Source: Verrucomicrobiota bacterium (GTDB lineage Bacteria > Verrucomicrobiota > Verrucomicrobiia > Limisphaerales > UBA11320). From it: a DNA stretch of 64,000 nucleotides. Positions 34,504 to 43,821 of this stretch are shown in pieces. Position numbers and translations under genes: made by a program. The stretch spans positions 1 through 64,000 of the forward strand of contig JACQFQ010000061.1 of the NCBI GenBank assembly GCA_016199985.1, in the 5' to 3' direction. The notes beneath the pieces were generated by a model. That model did not search any database. It saw only the letters and a list, made by a program, of their open reading frames with translations, and was not told the origin of the DNA. The first letter of the stretch is position 1; every line of letters begins with the position of its first letter.

Positions 34504-36584
34504 GAATTCTCGTTCTGGGATCCAGCAGTTTTGCCGCTCAAGGCTTGGTGGAGCTTCTCCAAGAAGAGGGCCACGCCGTCCTTACCCTGGATCGCGGTCG
34601 CGCCGAGGACAGCCGGCCGGCTCGTTTGAAGGCTCCGATCTCCGGGTTTGTCGACGCCGTCGCGTCCCTGGGCGAGGTGGACGTGGTGGTGAACTTCATT
34701 CTGCTCAAGGATGAGAGCCTTGAGGCGAACCTGGGCTTCCTCAAGACGCTCCTGCGGATTGGAGAAATCCTTCAGGTGTGGAAGCTCATCCATATCTCCA
34801 GTGTGAGCGTGGTGAGTCGCAAGAGTCGAGGAGTGGACGAGTCCACGGCGTTGGAGGAGAACGTCCGACACAAGGGCGACTATTCGCGCTTGAAGATCGA
34901 GACCGAACGCTGGCTCCGAAAGAGCTGGAAGCGGGGCGTCCTCGAGATCGTCCGCCCGGGATTCATCCTGGGCGGTGGATTGGTGGATCCCATCATTGGC
35001 ATCGGCAAGACGCTGCCGCTCGGACGACTGCTTTGCCTCGGGTCCGCCTCGTGCGTCGTTCCGGTGATCCATCGCGAAGCCGTTCATCGGGCCATCGCGC
35101 GCCTGATTGCCAGACGAGCGGCGCCCCCGCTCGCCAGCTATCTCCTCGTTTCACCTCAGTCGCCGACGCGAAGGGAGTATCTGCGGTTTGCTTCTCGCTC
35201 GTTAGGGCTGGGAGAAGAGGTCTGGTTCCTGCCGCGTTCGTGCTGGATGCTTCTTCTGATGGCCGGATCGGGAGCGCTCTCGTTGCTCCGCGGACGCCGC
35301 GTCAACCTGCTGGCGCGCATGGGGCATATGCTGGACGTCAGGAACTACGATGCGTCGGAGACGGGCCGTCAGTTGGGCATGGACTTGCGGTGCGATTGGC
35401 AGGAGACGCTGCTCGACGCCAGACCGGCGGCGCTGCGCAACTATTCCCTTCCGGACGCGGGTGGGATTCCGAAGCCGATGGAGAAACTTTTGGAGGCGGA
35501 CCATGAGGGTTGCGTGTTGTTTATCGGCTGCGGTCGGATTGTGCGGGATCGTCACTTCCCCGCGTTGCGCGAGTTGGGCTACCAGGGGCGGGTGGAATGG
35601 TGGGATCCTTTTCTCGCGAAGCCGCCCGAGCCCCGCGGCCTCCGCTTGAATCGAATCGGATCGCTTGGAGAAAGCCGCGCCAATCAAGTGATCCTCGCGT
35701 CGCCTTCGTTCGCTCGCGCGGAGAGTCTTGCGGGTCTCCCGGTTTCGACGTCGCGCGTCCTGATGGAGAAGCCATTCGCCACAGGACCCCAGGAGTCTGG
35801 GCGCATCCTGGGATCCATCCCTTCGGGGGCGCACGCCTATGTTCTCCACAATTACCGCTTCAAGGAGAACGTTCGACGCATGGTCGCTTTCCTCGGAACT
35901 GTTCACAGCGGGCGACTCATCCATGTGCGACTCCGTTTCGACAGCCCGCCCGTCGCTCTGGATGGCGCCGCGTGGCTGCGGAAAGAGCGCCTCAGCCGGA
36001 CTTTGCTTTGTGATTACGCCATCCACTTCCTGGATCTGGCGCTGCTGCTCCGCGAGGGTCCGCCGCGCGTGGACACCCTCCGTCATGAGGAAAACGCGCG
36101 AGGCGAGACGGCCCTGATCCAGGGCGTTCTGCGTTGCGATAATCACGCCGTCGACTTCTTGCTGCGGCAGGGAGGCAATGAGCGTCGATGCGAGATCGAA
36201 TACATCTTTGAACACTACACATGCATGCTCCGGTTCTTTCCCGACACCTTCGAGCCCTCGCTTGGACGTCGGACATTCGTGGATCCACTCAGGGCGAGCG
36301 CGCGGGAAATGGCCGCCCTCGGCTCGAAGATCGCTGAGCGCGCGGGGTTCGGAACTCCCGACCCCAGCCACCGGCGAGTATTGAGAAGTTTTCTGGGTCA
36401 GTCTCACGAAGCCGACTTGCGGGACGTGAAGCTCGGCCGGCTCATCGGGTTTTACTCGTGCCTTTTTGCCATCGGCGACTCCGTGTATGGCGGAGCGGAG
36501 GCCGCCGCGCCGGCGCCATCAAGCGTCATGATGGATGCGGCGAGCGAATGCCAACAACAGCTTGCCAACGGCATGACTCTTTAG
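34500..36584 (+). CDS. Fusion of NAD-dependent epimerase/dehydratase (SDR) and Gfo/Idh/MocA oxidoreductase
   Basis: A 694-residue protein. Residues 1-~310 are an extended SDR: Rossmann start ILVLGSSSFAAQGLVELL (glycine motif degenerate) and a YxxxK pair (Tyr128, Lys132 in DYSRLK). Residues ~335-620 are a Gfo/Idh/MocA-like domain: VLFIGCGRIVRDRHFPAL as nucleotide-binding strand, VLMEKPFATG (EKP motif, ~421) and DYAIHFLDLALLL with the conserved His. Either half alone would be a nucleotide-sugar modifying enzyme; joined, they may catalyse consecutive oxidation/epimerisation steps. I saw no internal start with a ribosome site at the junction. The substrate is unknown. Confidence 0.82.
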   Translation: MRILVLGSSSFAAQGLVELLQEEGHAVLTLDRGRAEDSRPARLKAPISGFVDAVASLGEVDVVVNFILLKDESLEANLGFLKTLLRIGEILQVWKLIHISSVSVVSRKSRGVDESTALEENVRHKGDYSRLKIETERWLRKSWKRGVLEIVRPGFILGGGLVDPIIGIGKTLPLGRLLCLGSASCVVPVIHREAVHRAIARLIARRAAPPLASYLLVSPQSPTRREYLRFASRSLGLGEEVWFLPRSCWMLLLMAGSGALSLLRGRRVNLLARMGHMLDVRNYDASETGRQLGMDLRCDWQETLLDARPAALRNYSLPDAGGIPKPMEKLLEADHEGCVLFIGCGRIVRDRHFPALRELGYQGRVEWWDPFLAKPPEPRGLRLNRIGSLGESRANQVILASPSFARAESLAGLPVSTSRVLMEKPFATGPQESGRILGSIPSGAHAYVLHNYRFKENVRRMVAFLGTVHSGRLIHVRLRFDSPPVALDGAAWLRKERLSRTLLCDYAIHFLDLALLLREGPPRVDTLRHEENARGETALIQGVLRCDNHAVDFLLRQGGNERRCEIEYIFEHYTCMLRFFPDTFEPSLGRRTFVDPLRASAREMAALGSKIAERAGFGTPDPSHRRVLRSFLGQSHEADLRDVKLGRLIGFYSCLFAIGDSVYGGAEAAAPAPSSVMMDAASECQQQLANGMTL

Positions 36585-36593
36585 GTTTACCTC

Positions 36594-37493
36594 ATGATTT
36601 CGGTCATCATCTTAACCTTGAACGAGGCGGCGGATCTTCCGGGCTGCCTCGCTTCGGTGACTTGGAGCGATGATGTTCATGTCTTTGATTCCTTCAGCGC
36701 AGACACGACGGTCGCGGTCGCCGAAGGTCTTGGCGCTCGCGTGACGCGGCGGCGCTTTGACGGATATGCGAGTCATCGCAACGCGGCGCTCGCGCTGCCC
36801 GACCTGCGGCATCCGTGGGTTCTGTTTCTCGACGCCGACGAGCGCGTTCCACAGGAGTTGGCTGTTGAATGCGCCCGGGCCGTTCGCGACGCGGCGTCCG
36901 ACGTGGGAGCGTTCCGAATGCGTCGCCGTGATTTCTTCATGGGACGTTGGTTGAAGCATGCCCAGCTCTCGCCCTACTTCGTGCGTTTGCAGCGCCGGGG
37001 GAGGACACGGTACGAGCGTGAAGTGAATGAAGTGGTGAAGGTGGATGGCCGGATCGTGGATCTCACCCAGCCTTTTGATCACTTTCCCTTCTCGAAGGGG
37101 ATTGGCTGCTGGGTCGAGAGGCACAACCGTTATTCGACCATGGAAGCGCGCTGCGTGGTCCAATCTCGCGCCGCGACCTCCTTCTCCCTCAAGGCCGCGC
37201 TCTTTGCCCCCGATTTCAATGGGCGCCGCGTCCACCAGAAGGCTCTGTTCTATAATCTCCCCTTTCGTCCGGCGCTGAAACTGATCTACATGTTGTTTGT
37301 TCGGGGCGCGATTCTGGATGGCCGGCCGGGCTGCGTTTACTCCCTGCTTCAGGCAATGTACGAGTGGCTCATTGTGCTCAAGACGGAGGAGATAGCCCGG
37401 GTTCCGGCCGTCGTTGGGAAACCTTCCGACTTACGGGCGCCGATCCCCGCGGCGCCGAGTCTGGCCCAGGGGGAAGAGAGGATGGCGAAATGA
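36594..37493 (+). CDS. Glycosyltransferase family 2 (WaaE/KdtX-like)
   Basis: A 299-residue GT-A enzyme: ISVIILTLNEAADLPGCLASV at the N-terminus, HVFDSFSADTT, and the metal-binding motif FLDADERVP (~80). The C-terminal half contains HFPFSKGIGCWVERHNRYS, typical of LPS-core-like GT2 enzymes that act on a lipid-anchored acceptor. It probably adds a sugar in the cytoplasm. Its stop overlaps the next start (ATGA). Confidence 0.9.
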   Translation: MISVIILTLNEAADLPGCLASVTWSDDVHVFDSFSADTTVAVAEGLGARVTRRRFDGYASHRNAALALPDLRHPWVLFLDADERVPQELAVECARAVRDAASDVGAFRMRRRDFFMGRWLKHAQLSPYFVRLQRRGRTRYEREVNEVVKVDGRIVDLTQPFDHFPFSKGIGCWVERHNRYSTMEARCVVQSRAATSFSLKAALFAPDFNGRRVHQKALFYNLPFRPALKLIYMLFVRGAILDGRPGCVYSLLQAMYEWLIVLKTEEIARVPAVVGKPSDLRAPIPAAPSLAQGEERMAK

Positions 37494-38287
37494 ACAGCGG
37501 GCCCGAGAGTTGCGGGATGAAAGCAGGAAGGAACATGCCTGCGGGTCCAGAGCGCACCATCCTCGGGGTGCGCTTCTTTGCGGGGAGCAGCGAAGCCGCG
37601 GTGGAGCGAGGATTGGCGGGCGGATTGGTCGTCGTGCCATCGGCTCCGATGCTGGTCGAGCTGGCGCATGATCTGGAGTATCGGGCGGCAGCGACCGAGG
37701 CCGACCTTGTCATCACCGACAGCGGATTCATGGTTCTCCTTTGGTGGCTGCTGAGGCGCGAGTGGCTGCCGCGAACCTCGGGTTTAAAATACCTCCAGAT
37801 CATGCTGGGCCCGGAGCGACGGCGTTCTCTGGGCCGATGCGTGTGGATCATGCCCAGTCTCGCGGCGGCGCGGCGTCTCGTGGCGTGGTTGAGCTCGCAA
37901 CGCGTCGTCGCGTCGTTGGATGACTGCTACATTGCGCCTCACTATTCAGCCGGCCCAGTTGTGGATCAGGAACTCCTGGTCTTCGTGCGCTCGCGTTCGC
38001 CCTCGCAGGTTGTCGTGGCTTTGGGAGGGGGAACGCAGGAGAAGTTGGGCCTCCATCTCAAGCAACGCCTGGGCTTCCCGGTGGGCATTCATTGCATCGG
38101 CGCGGCGATCGGGTTTCTCACGGGCGACCAGGTGCGAATTCCGACCTGGGCGGATCGGATGTTCCTCGGATGGTTGGCGCGATGTCTGAGCGCGCCGTCC
38201 CGGTTCATTCCCAGGTATTGGAAGAGTTTGAGCCTCGGCATCCTGCTGTGGCGTTATCAAGAGTCGACCCCGTCCCCGCATCCATGA
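37490..38287 (+). CDS. WecG/TagA/CpsF family glycosyltransferase
   Basis: A 265-residue protein of the GT26 family. The N-terminal TILGVRFFAGS and ADLVITDSGFMVLLWWL correspond to the family's substrate pocket, although the usual 'N-x-DG' is changed to T-D-S-G. The C-terminal VVALGGGTQEKLGLHL and IHCIGAAIGFLTGDQ match the conserved TagA/WecG end. Family members transfer ManNAc or related residues to a lipid-linked acceptor. The protein runs with an ATGA overlap into the exosortase gene. Confidence 0.85.
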   Translation: MNSGPESCGMKAGRNMPAGPERTILGVRFFAGSSEAAVERGLAGGLVVVPSAPMLVELAHDLEYRAAATEADLVITDSGFMVLLWWLLRREWLPRTSGLKYLQIMLGPERRRSLGRCVWIMPSLAAARRLVAWLSSQRVVASLDDCYIAPHYSAGPVVDQELLVFVRSRSPSQVVVALGGGTQEKLGLHLKQRLGFPVGIHCIGAAIGFLTGDQVRIPTWADRMFLGWLARCLSAPSRFIPRYWKSLSLGILLWRYQESTPSPHP

Positions 38288-39939
38288 ACACCGGAGCGCC
38301 TCCAGTCTTGGCCAATGACGCGCGGCCCGCGAGCGATCCCTTGTTCAGCGCCGCGGCGGTCCTGGATTGGAAGCGTTGGGCTTACTGGCTGCCCTCTCTG
38401 TGGCTTTGGATCACGCTGTTCGTCGAGCTCGCGCCCGAATGGTCCACGAACGCGCAGTATAGCCATGGCTGGCTGGTGCCCGCGCTTGGGGCCGCTCTCC
38501 TGCGTCAGCGCTGGCGCTCCCGCCCGCCACCGGCGCCGGAGGCGCAATGGCGCCCCGCTTGGAATGCCTTGATGATTCTCGGGATTCTCGCGTATCTGCC
38601 GCTTCGCTGGCTGGAACAGGGCAACCCCGAGTGGCGGCTCCTGCTCTGGGTTCACGCGGGCGTGGCGGCCCTGGTCACCGGCGCCCAGCTGGCGATCCTG
38701 GGCGGGCGCCGTTGGGTTTCGTTTTTCGCCTTCACGATCCTGTGGCCGTGGATCGCGGTTCCCTGGCCGACCGGGCTGGAGAACGCGGTGGTGCAGCAGC
38801 TGACCCGCGCCGCCGCGAGCCTGACGACCGAACTGGCCAACCTCACGGGAATACCCGCGTTTCAGCAGGGGAATGTGATCGAGATTCGGACGGGAGTGGT
38901 GGGGATCGAGGAAGCCTGCAGCGGGATACGTTCCCTGCAGGCCGCGTTGCTGGGCAGCCTGTTTCTGGGCGCTCTCTTTTCCCTCTCCACGCCAAGGCGG
39001 TGGGCGCTCCTGAGCCTCAGCGTGGCGCTGGCGTTCGCGGCCAATGTGGCTCGCACCTACACGCTGGTGTTCGTTGCCCACCAGCACGGGCTGAAGGAGG
39101 CCGAGCGCGTTCACGATGGGGCCGCCCTGGTCGCGATGGGCGCCGGGCTCGGAGGACTGTTCCTGGCCGCCAAGTGGCTCGAACGATCTCCCCGCCTTCC
39201 CGCCGTCGCGCCAGCCCCCGACTCCGATCGGCGCGTCCCTGGCGCCTTGTTCTCCCCCGCTCTGGTTCTCTGGCCCGCCGCCTGGATGATCCTCGCGACC
39301 GTTGCAGTGGAGGGATGGTACCGCAGCGCCGAGCGCTCGCTTCTTGCTCACGCTCGCTTTTGGGTCGATGAGAGCGCCATCGAGCGCAGCGCGGCCCCCA
39401 TTGCGATTCCGGAGCGGACGCGCGCCATGCTCCGCTACGGCGACGCCAAGGCGCTTGCGTGGAAGGAGGCCAATGGCGATGTCTGGCGCCTGTACTGGCT
39501 GCGCTGGGATCCCGGTCGCAACTCCGCGCAGCTGGCGCGGGCCCACACTCCAGAGATTTGCCTCACCGGCGCCGGCGGCCAGATCGTCCATAGGTGGCCG
39601 CGGCAGAATTTCTCCGCGGCCGGACTCGATCTGGCTTTCGACCAATATGAGTTTCGCTTCGGCCAACGCGAGATGCATGTCTTCTACTGCCTCTGGCAGG
39701 ATCGCGAGGCCGCCGTCGGTCCTGCCGGCCTCGCTACCGCGAGCGACGATGGAAGCGCGATGAGCCGTGTCCGCGCGGCCTGGGCGGGGCGGCGAAACCT
39801 CGGTCAGACCGTTCTCGAGGTGGCTGTTGTGGGACCGCGCGACGCGGAGGAAGCGCGCTCCGCCCTTAAACAACAATTGTCGAAGTGGGTTTCCAAGTCT
39901 TCGGCCGCCGGGGCTGTCTTTGAAAAGTCACCTGAGTGA
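38284..39939 (+). CDS. xrt: Exosortase fused to an EpsI-like domain
   Basis: A 551-residue protein. Residues ~30-340 are a polytopic exosortase with the conserved catalytic set: Cys212 in EEACSGIRSLQ, Arg257 in NVARTYTL and His277 in RVHDGAAL. Residues ~350-520 form an EpsI-like periplasmic domain (AHTPEICLTGAGGQIV). Exosortases cleave PEP-CTERM proteins at the inner membrane and are nearly always encoded with EPS genes, as here. Likely targets in the window are the proteins encoded at 3621, 40014 and 56882. Confidence 0.92.
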   Translation: MNTGAPPVLANDARPASDPLFSAAAVLDWKRWAYWLPSLWLWITLFVELAPEWSTNAQYSHGWLVPALGAALLRQRWRSRPPPAPEAQWRPAWNALMILGILAYLPLRWLEQGNPEWRLLLWVHAGVAALVTGAQLAILGGRRWVSFFAFTILWPWIAVPWPTGLENAVVQQLTRAAASLTTELANLTGIPAFQQGNVIEIRTGVVGIEEACSGIRSLQAALLGSLFLGALFSLSTPRRWALLSLSVALAFAANVARTYTLVFVAHQHGLKEAERVHDGAALVAMGAGLGGLFLAAKWLERSPRLPAVAPAPDSDRRVPGALFSPALVLWPAAWMILATVAVEGWYRSAERSLLAHARFWVDESAIERSAAPIAIPERTRAMLRYGDAKALAWKEANGDVWRLYWLRWDPGRNSAQLARAHTPEICLTGAGGQIVHRWPRQNFSAAGLDLAFDQYEFRFGQREMHVFYCLWQDREAAVGPAGLATASDDGSAMSRVRAAWAGRRNLGQTVLEVAVVGPRDAEEARSALKQQLSKWVSKSSAAGAVFEKSPE

Positions 39940-40013
39940 AACAATTTCCACCTTGGAGGTCGTCGCGCGCTCAGCGAAGCTGACGTGTCGAATTCATTGT
40001 TTAGGCGCCCATC

Positions 40014-40787
40014 ATGAAAACGAGCTCTTGTCAGTTTTCGAACCTTCTCGGTCTCGTCGTTCCGGCGGTGATCCTCGGCCTCCCTCTTGTCGGCCATGGC
40101 GCGCTGAGCATCGATTCCTTCCTCACGGAGCAAACGACGCGAGTCGGCGCCGACACCACCGCGTACTCGAGCATGCTCGCGGACGAAACGCTCGGCGGCG
40201 AGCGCGATATCCGCGTGCAGCGGCTCTCCTCGGGCAAGGGGCCCGTTGAGGCCTCTGCCGGCATCCCTGAGGCCGGCCTTTTCTCCCTCAACACAGGCGT
40301 CTCGACCCGGGGGGTTGCCACGCTGGTCTGGGATGGCAAGGACGGGAAGGATTGCGTCAATTTCGGCGGCTTGAACAGCTTCGACCTCACCCAGCAGGGC
40401 GCGAACTCGATGTTCTCCCTTTCGGCCGGGTCCGACCTGGGGGCGCAGTTTCGCCTGCGGGTTTACGAATCGGCCACCGTGTATTCCGAGTACAAGGCCA
40501 TGATCCCTGGCGCGTCAGACGCCTCCCCGCTTCATCTCCTTTTTCCCTTTTCCGACTTCAAGCCCTCGGATGAAGGAGCCGCGCGCTTCGACAAGGTGGG
40601 GGCCATCACTCTCGAGATTCTTGGCGACAAGTCCGGGTCGGATGTGTTGTTGGGTGAGCTCAGCGTGATCGGAACCTCGTTCATCCCCGTGCCGGAGGCG
40701 TCAACGGCCGCGGCGGGCCTTGGGCTGGCCGCGTTTGCCCTGGTATCGCTCATCCGGCGTCGCGTCGCGACCGCCACGAGCCTCTGA
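40014..40787 (+). CDS. PEP-CTERM sorting domain protein
   Basis: A 257-residue secreted protein. Signal peptide at residues ~8-30 (cleavage near GHG-AL). The body is beta-rich and unrelated to the PEP-CTERM protein at 3621. The tail is VPEASTAAAGLGLAAFAL followed by IRRR, a variant motif with Ala instead of the second Pro. It is encoded 74 bp after the exosortase, so it is a probable dedicated substrate and may be a matrix component of the polysaccharide made by this locus. Confidence 0.85.
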   Translation: MKTSSCQFSNLLGLVVPAVILGLPLVGHGALSIDSFLTEQTTRVGADTTAYSSMLADETLGGERDIRVQRLSSGKGPVEASAGIPEAGLFSLNTGVSTRGVATLVWDGKDGKDCVNFGGLNSFDLTQQGANSMFSLSAGSDLGAQFRLRVYESATVYSEYKAMIPGASDASPLHLLFPFSDFKPSDEGAARFDKVGAITLEILGDKSGSDVLLGELSVIGTSFIPVPEASTAAAGLGLAAFALVSLIRRRVATATSL

Positions 40788-40812
40788 GCGGGACCGCCGG
40801 CTTCTCTGGCCC

Positions 40813-41700
40813 ATGAAACAGTCATCGAATCGCACGAGGACGTCAGCGACACTTCCGCGCGATGTCCGGAGTCGTAGACCCTCACGGGGGTTCCTTGCTC
40901 TCCTCCTCGCTTCCCTTGCCGGCAACGCCTGGCTGGCTCTCGTGTTGGTCCGCCCGACGCCAACAGCGCCGGCGGAGTTCAGTCAGCCCGCCACGACGAC
41001 GCGCGAGGGTTCGCCCGCCGCGCCAGCGTCGACGGCCTTGGTTCCGCCCACCGTCGCCTCGGAGATCTTTCCGGGCGCGCCCCATCCCGGCCCGGCCGCA
41101 TTCTCTTGGGCGCAACTGGAGTCGACCAACTACGCCGACTACATCAAAAACCTGCGCGCCATCCAATGTCCCGAGGAGACGATTCGCGACATCGTGAGCG
41201 CGGATCTGCGGGCGACACTCGAGCGACAGAGGAGGCTTCGTTCTCCCGGCGCCGCGGCATCGGCTCATCTCCCGACGCCAGCGGAGGAAGCGGAGCGGTT
41301 TACGGCGCAGTTGCTAGGGCAGCGGGCAACTTTCGCGGGAAGGCCGGCTCCCGGTGTTCCCGGGACCCCGATGCTGAGCCCGGCCGGAGGCACCATTCTT
41401 GGGCGCGGCGCCTTTCCAGCCGAGGTTTTGAGCCCTTCCGCTCCGGAGGCCTCTTTGGCGCAGACGCGGGGCGAGGGCGTTCGGACGTCGGACGTCGAGA
41501 TTCCCCGCGATGAAGACGAGCCGCCGACGCGGGACCGTCGCGCCGCCATCGCCGATCTTGTTCGTTCTCGATATGGCGTCGAAGCGCTTCTGAGTTGGCA
41601 GCGGGAGGCCATAAAGGAGGGCTCCTCCTTGGAAGGGTTCCTTCAAGCTCGGAACATCTGGATTCCAGTCGATCGACTCGCGGTTTCCCCCGCTCCGTGA
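40813..41700 (+). CDS. Hypothetical membrane-anchored protein
   Basis: A 295-residue protein with a basic N-terminus and one membrane segment (residues ~26-47, LALLLASLAGNAWLALVLV). A proline/alanine-rich linker follows, and then a conserved-looking block YADYIKNLRAIQCPEETIRDI (~112-132). I remember a similar block from uncharacterised verrucomicrobial proteins. The C-terminal end (LLSWQREAIKEGSSLEGFLQ) looks helical. No enzymatic motif is visible. It is the last plus-strand gene of the polysaccharide locus. The start is the ATG at 40813, 25 bp after the PEP-CTERM gene. Confidence 0.7.
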   Translation: MKQSSNRTRTSATLPRDVRSRRPSRGFLALLLASLAGNAWLALVLVRPTPTAPAEFSQPATTTREGSPAAPASTALVPPTVASEIFPGAPHPGPAAFSWAQLESTNYADYIKNLRAIQCPEETIRDIVSADLRATLERQRRLRSPGAAASAHLPTPAEEAERFTAQLLGQRATFAGRPAPGVPGTPMLSPAGGTILGRGAFPAEVLSPSAPEASLAQTRGEGVRTSDVEIPRDEDEPPTRDRRAAIADLVRSRYGVEALLSWQREAIKEGSSLEGFLQARNIWIPVDRLAVSPAP

Positions 41701-41731
41701 AGCCCTCGTTCCCGCGTCTGCCTTCGCGCGG

Positions 41732-43396
41732 CTACGAGTTCTTCAGCACTCGAGCCAGGAGCTTCTTTTCCTCCGGCAATAGAATCGTCTTATCCGCCTT
41801 CGCGAGATAGGGCGCCGCGCGTTCGGGTTGGCCGGACTCCGCGAGCAGGAACCCGTACCAGACGGCGATGGCCGCCTGCTCCAGGCGCTCGCGCGGAAGC
41901 CTTTCGAGCGCCTGAAGGCCTTCTTGTGTCTTGCGCTGGAAATGCAGCGACACGGCGTAGCTGGACACGACGAACGCGTTGGTGGAGTCGCTGCTGTACG
42001 CTTCCGCCATCAGTCGATGATACTTCGAGTCCTTGGGATCAAGAAGCAGCCCCAGGATGGCAAAATTGCTCTTGGCGAGCGGGCTTGCCGGGTTGTGTTC
42101 CAAGGACCGGGCAAACAGGTTTTGGAGCGCGACGGTCTTCCCGGCGCGATGCAGCGAAGTGGCGAGATACTCCTCCGCCCAGCGCTGGTCGGGGAATGCG
42201 CGCACCAGCGCGGAGAGGCTTTCGTCCATTTCGTCGCGCCAGCCCCAACCCTCCGCGGTCTTGGAGATGTGCGCGAGGCGTTCCAGATTCGAGCCCGCGG
42301 CCTTGAGGCAACGCAGCCAGTGATTCCGCGAGGCAATCGCGTTTTGTTCCTCGCGCGCTGAACGGGACAGCAATAGCTCTCGCCAGTAATCCGTTTCCTG
42401 CCAGTCGAGCGGCGTCAGGTAGCGCGTCATGGCCGGCCAGTCTCTTCGGAGCACCATGAGCTCGCCCATGATTTGCTGAACGGGCCGTTGGGCCTGCATG
42501 GCGGCGTTCAGGCTCCTGAGCCATGACCAGGCCTGGTCCCGCATCTGGCCGTCGATCATCCATTGTGCCACAAGCGCCGCCTCGCGCGCGTTGGTGCTCG
42601 CCAAGCTCTGCGTCCGGGCCATCGCGACCGCGAGGTCCGCGGGCTGCTTGTCGTGCAGGAGAGTGAGGTATTGAAGTCGATCCGCGAGGCTCGGCGTTCC
42701 TTCGTTCAAGTTTTGCGAGAATGAAATCGCGGAGGGCCAATCCTTTCGCCGGGCGGCGTCCTCCACAAGCTGTCGTAGAATCGTGCTTGCGATGCCGTGG
42801 TTCGTTGACTGCAGGATCAACTCGTTCCTTGCGGCCCCGGCCTGGACGGCGTTGCCGCTGACGAGTCGGACCAGATTCAGGTTCATGCGCGTCACCTCGT
42901 TGGTGGCCTCGGCCCGCAACGCGGAAACGAAGTGCCGCTCGGCTTCGGCCCAATCGTGCGTCGACCAGGATAGATTGCCTTTGAGCTTGTGATAGTCGGC
43001 GGACTGGCCGGCGGCTGAGGCGCTATCGATGGCGCTCAGCGCGTTCGACGCAAGATCCCACCGCGAGAGGAGCAGGGCCGTGCGGGCGAGTAGGAGTCGC
43101 GGGGACGAATCCCGGGGGGAGAGGTCCACCACTCTCTGGCGCCAAAAAAGGGCGTTCGTCGATCGGGCGAGTTCGGCCAGATCAGCGAGGACACCGCAGG
43201 CGCCGACATTTGAAGGATCGCCCGTCACAGCTTGGTGCGCGGTCAATGCGGCGTTCCTGTAGTCGCCCGCTTTCAGGTAACCCTGGGCCGCCGACGTCAG
43301 TCGTCCGCGACGCCATGTCTTGTATTCCTTCACCGAAAACACGCCGGCGACGCCCAGCAAGACGATCGCCGCTACTCCCCAGATGACTCGTTTCAT
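41732..43396 (-). CDS. TPR-repeat protein with N-terminal membrane anchor
   Basis: A 554-residue protein. A single N-terminal hydrophobic segment (residues ~5-22) is followed by helical repeats of TPR type: AAQGYLKAGDYRNAALTAHQAVTGDP, then DWAEAERHFVSALRAE. C-terminal units include EEYLATSLHRAGKTVALQNLFARSL and GFLLAESGQPERAAPYLAKA. It is probably periplasmic and tethered to the inner membrane. TPR proteins often accompany exosortase/EPS loci, where they are thought to scaffold secretion. It is convergent to the EPS locus, ending 31 bp from its last gene. Confidence 0.8.
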   Translation of the reverse strand: MKRVIWGVAAIVLLGVAGVFSVKEYKTWRRGRLTSAAQGYLKAGDYRNAALTAHQAVTGDPSNVGACGVLADLAELARSTNALFWRQRVVDLSPRDSSPRLLLARTALLLSRWDLASNALSAIDSASAAGQSADYHKLKGNLSWSTHDWAEAERHFVSALRAEATNEVTRMNLNLVRLVSGNAVQAGAARNELILQSTNHGIASTILRQLVEDAARRKDWPSAISFSQNLNEGTPSLADRLQYLTLLHDKQPADLAVAMARTQSLASTNAREAALVAQWMIDGQMRDQAWSWLRSLNAAMQAQRPVQQIMGELMVLRRDWPAMTRYLTPLDWQETDYWRELLLSRSAREEQNAIASRNHWLRCLKAAGSNLERLAHISKTAEGWGWRDEMDESLSALVRAFPDQRWAEEYLATSLHRAGKTVALQNLFARSLEHNPASPLAKSNFAILGLLLDPKDSKYHRLMAEAYSSDSTNAFVVSSYAVSLHFQRKTQEGLQALERLPRERLEQAAIAVWYGFLLAESGQPERAAPYLAKADKTILLPEEKKLLARVLKNS

Positions 43397-43821
43397 AAAC
43401 TCGCTTCTCGCCGCGCCGCCATTGACTCGCGGGACACATTCCCACGGCTCGGACTCAAGCGGTATAGAAAGGGTCCGCGGCGAGGAACCGAAGTCAAATC
43501 ACCCGCGCGCGCTGGATTTAACGGATGGCCTCGATCGCTTGAAGATGTCGGAACTGTGTTAGTCGTCGACGGCGGACCTGGGTTGGGTGTCGAGTCCGAC
43601 GAGCGTCGGCGCGCGTTGTCTCGGCCTCCTTCGCGCAACCGTTTGCGGGGGAGGCGAGCGACAGCCGGCCTGAGGTTGGGCGGACCCCGCCCTGGTCTGT
43701 TGTCCGTGTCACATACTTGTTTCATTAGCGCGCTTTCCGGATTCGCGATGGCTGACTAACAATGTCGGAAAGCTGATTGTCGAAGGTCGGATGGTTTCGG
43801 TTACGGAAGGCCGCAGGACTG
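43397..43821. other. 425-bp divergent intergenic region
   Basis: It separates the minus-strand TPR gene from the plus-strand exbD-tonB-exbD set and should contain both promoters. I see no gene, strong hairpin or convincing promoter box. It is one of two candidate breakpoints if exbB was separated from its partners by an inversion. Confidence 0.5.

Noticed and set aside
38257..39876. 539-codon minus-strand frame
   Set aside because: It lies wholly antisense to the exosortase, whose catalytic residues are intact.
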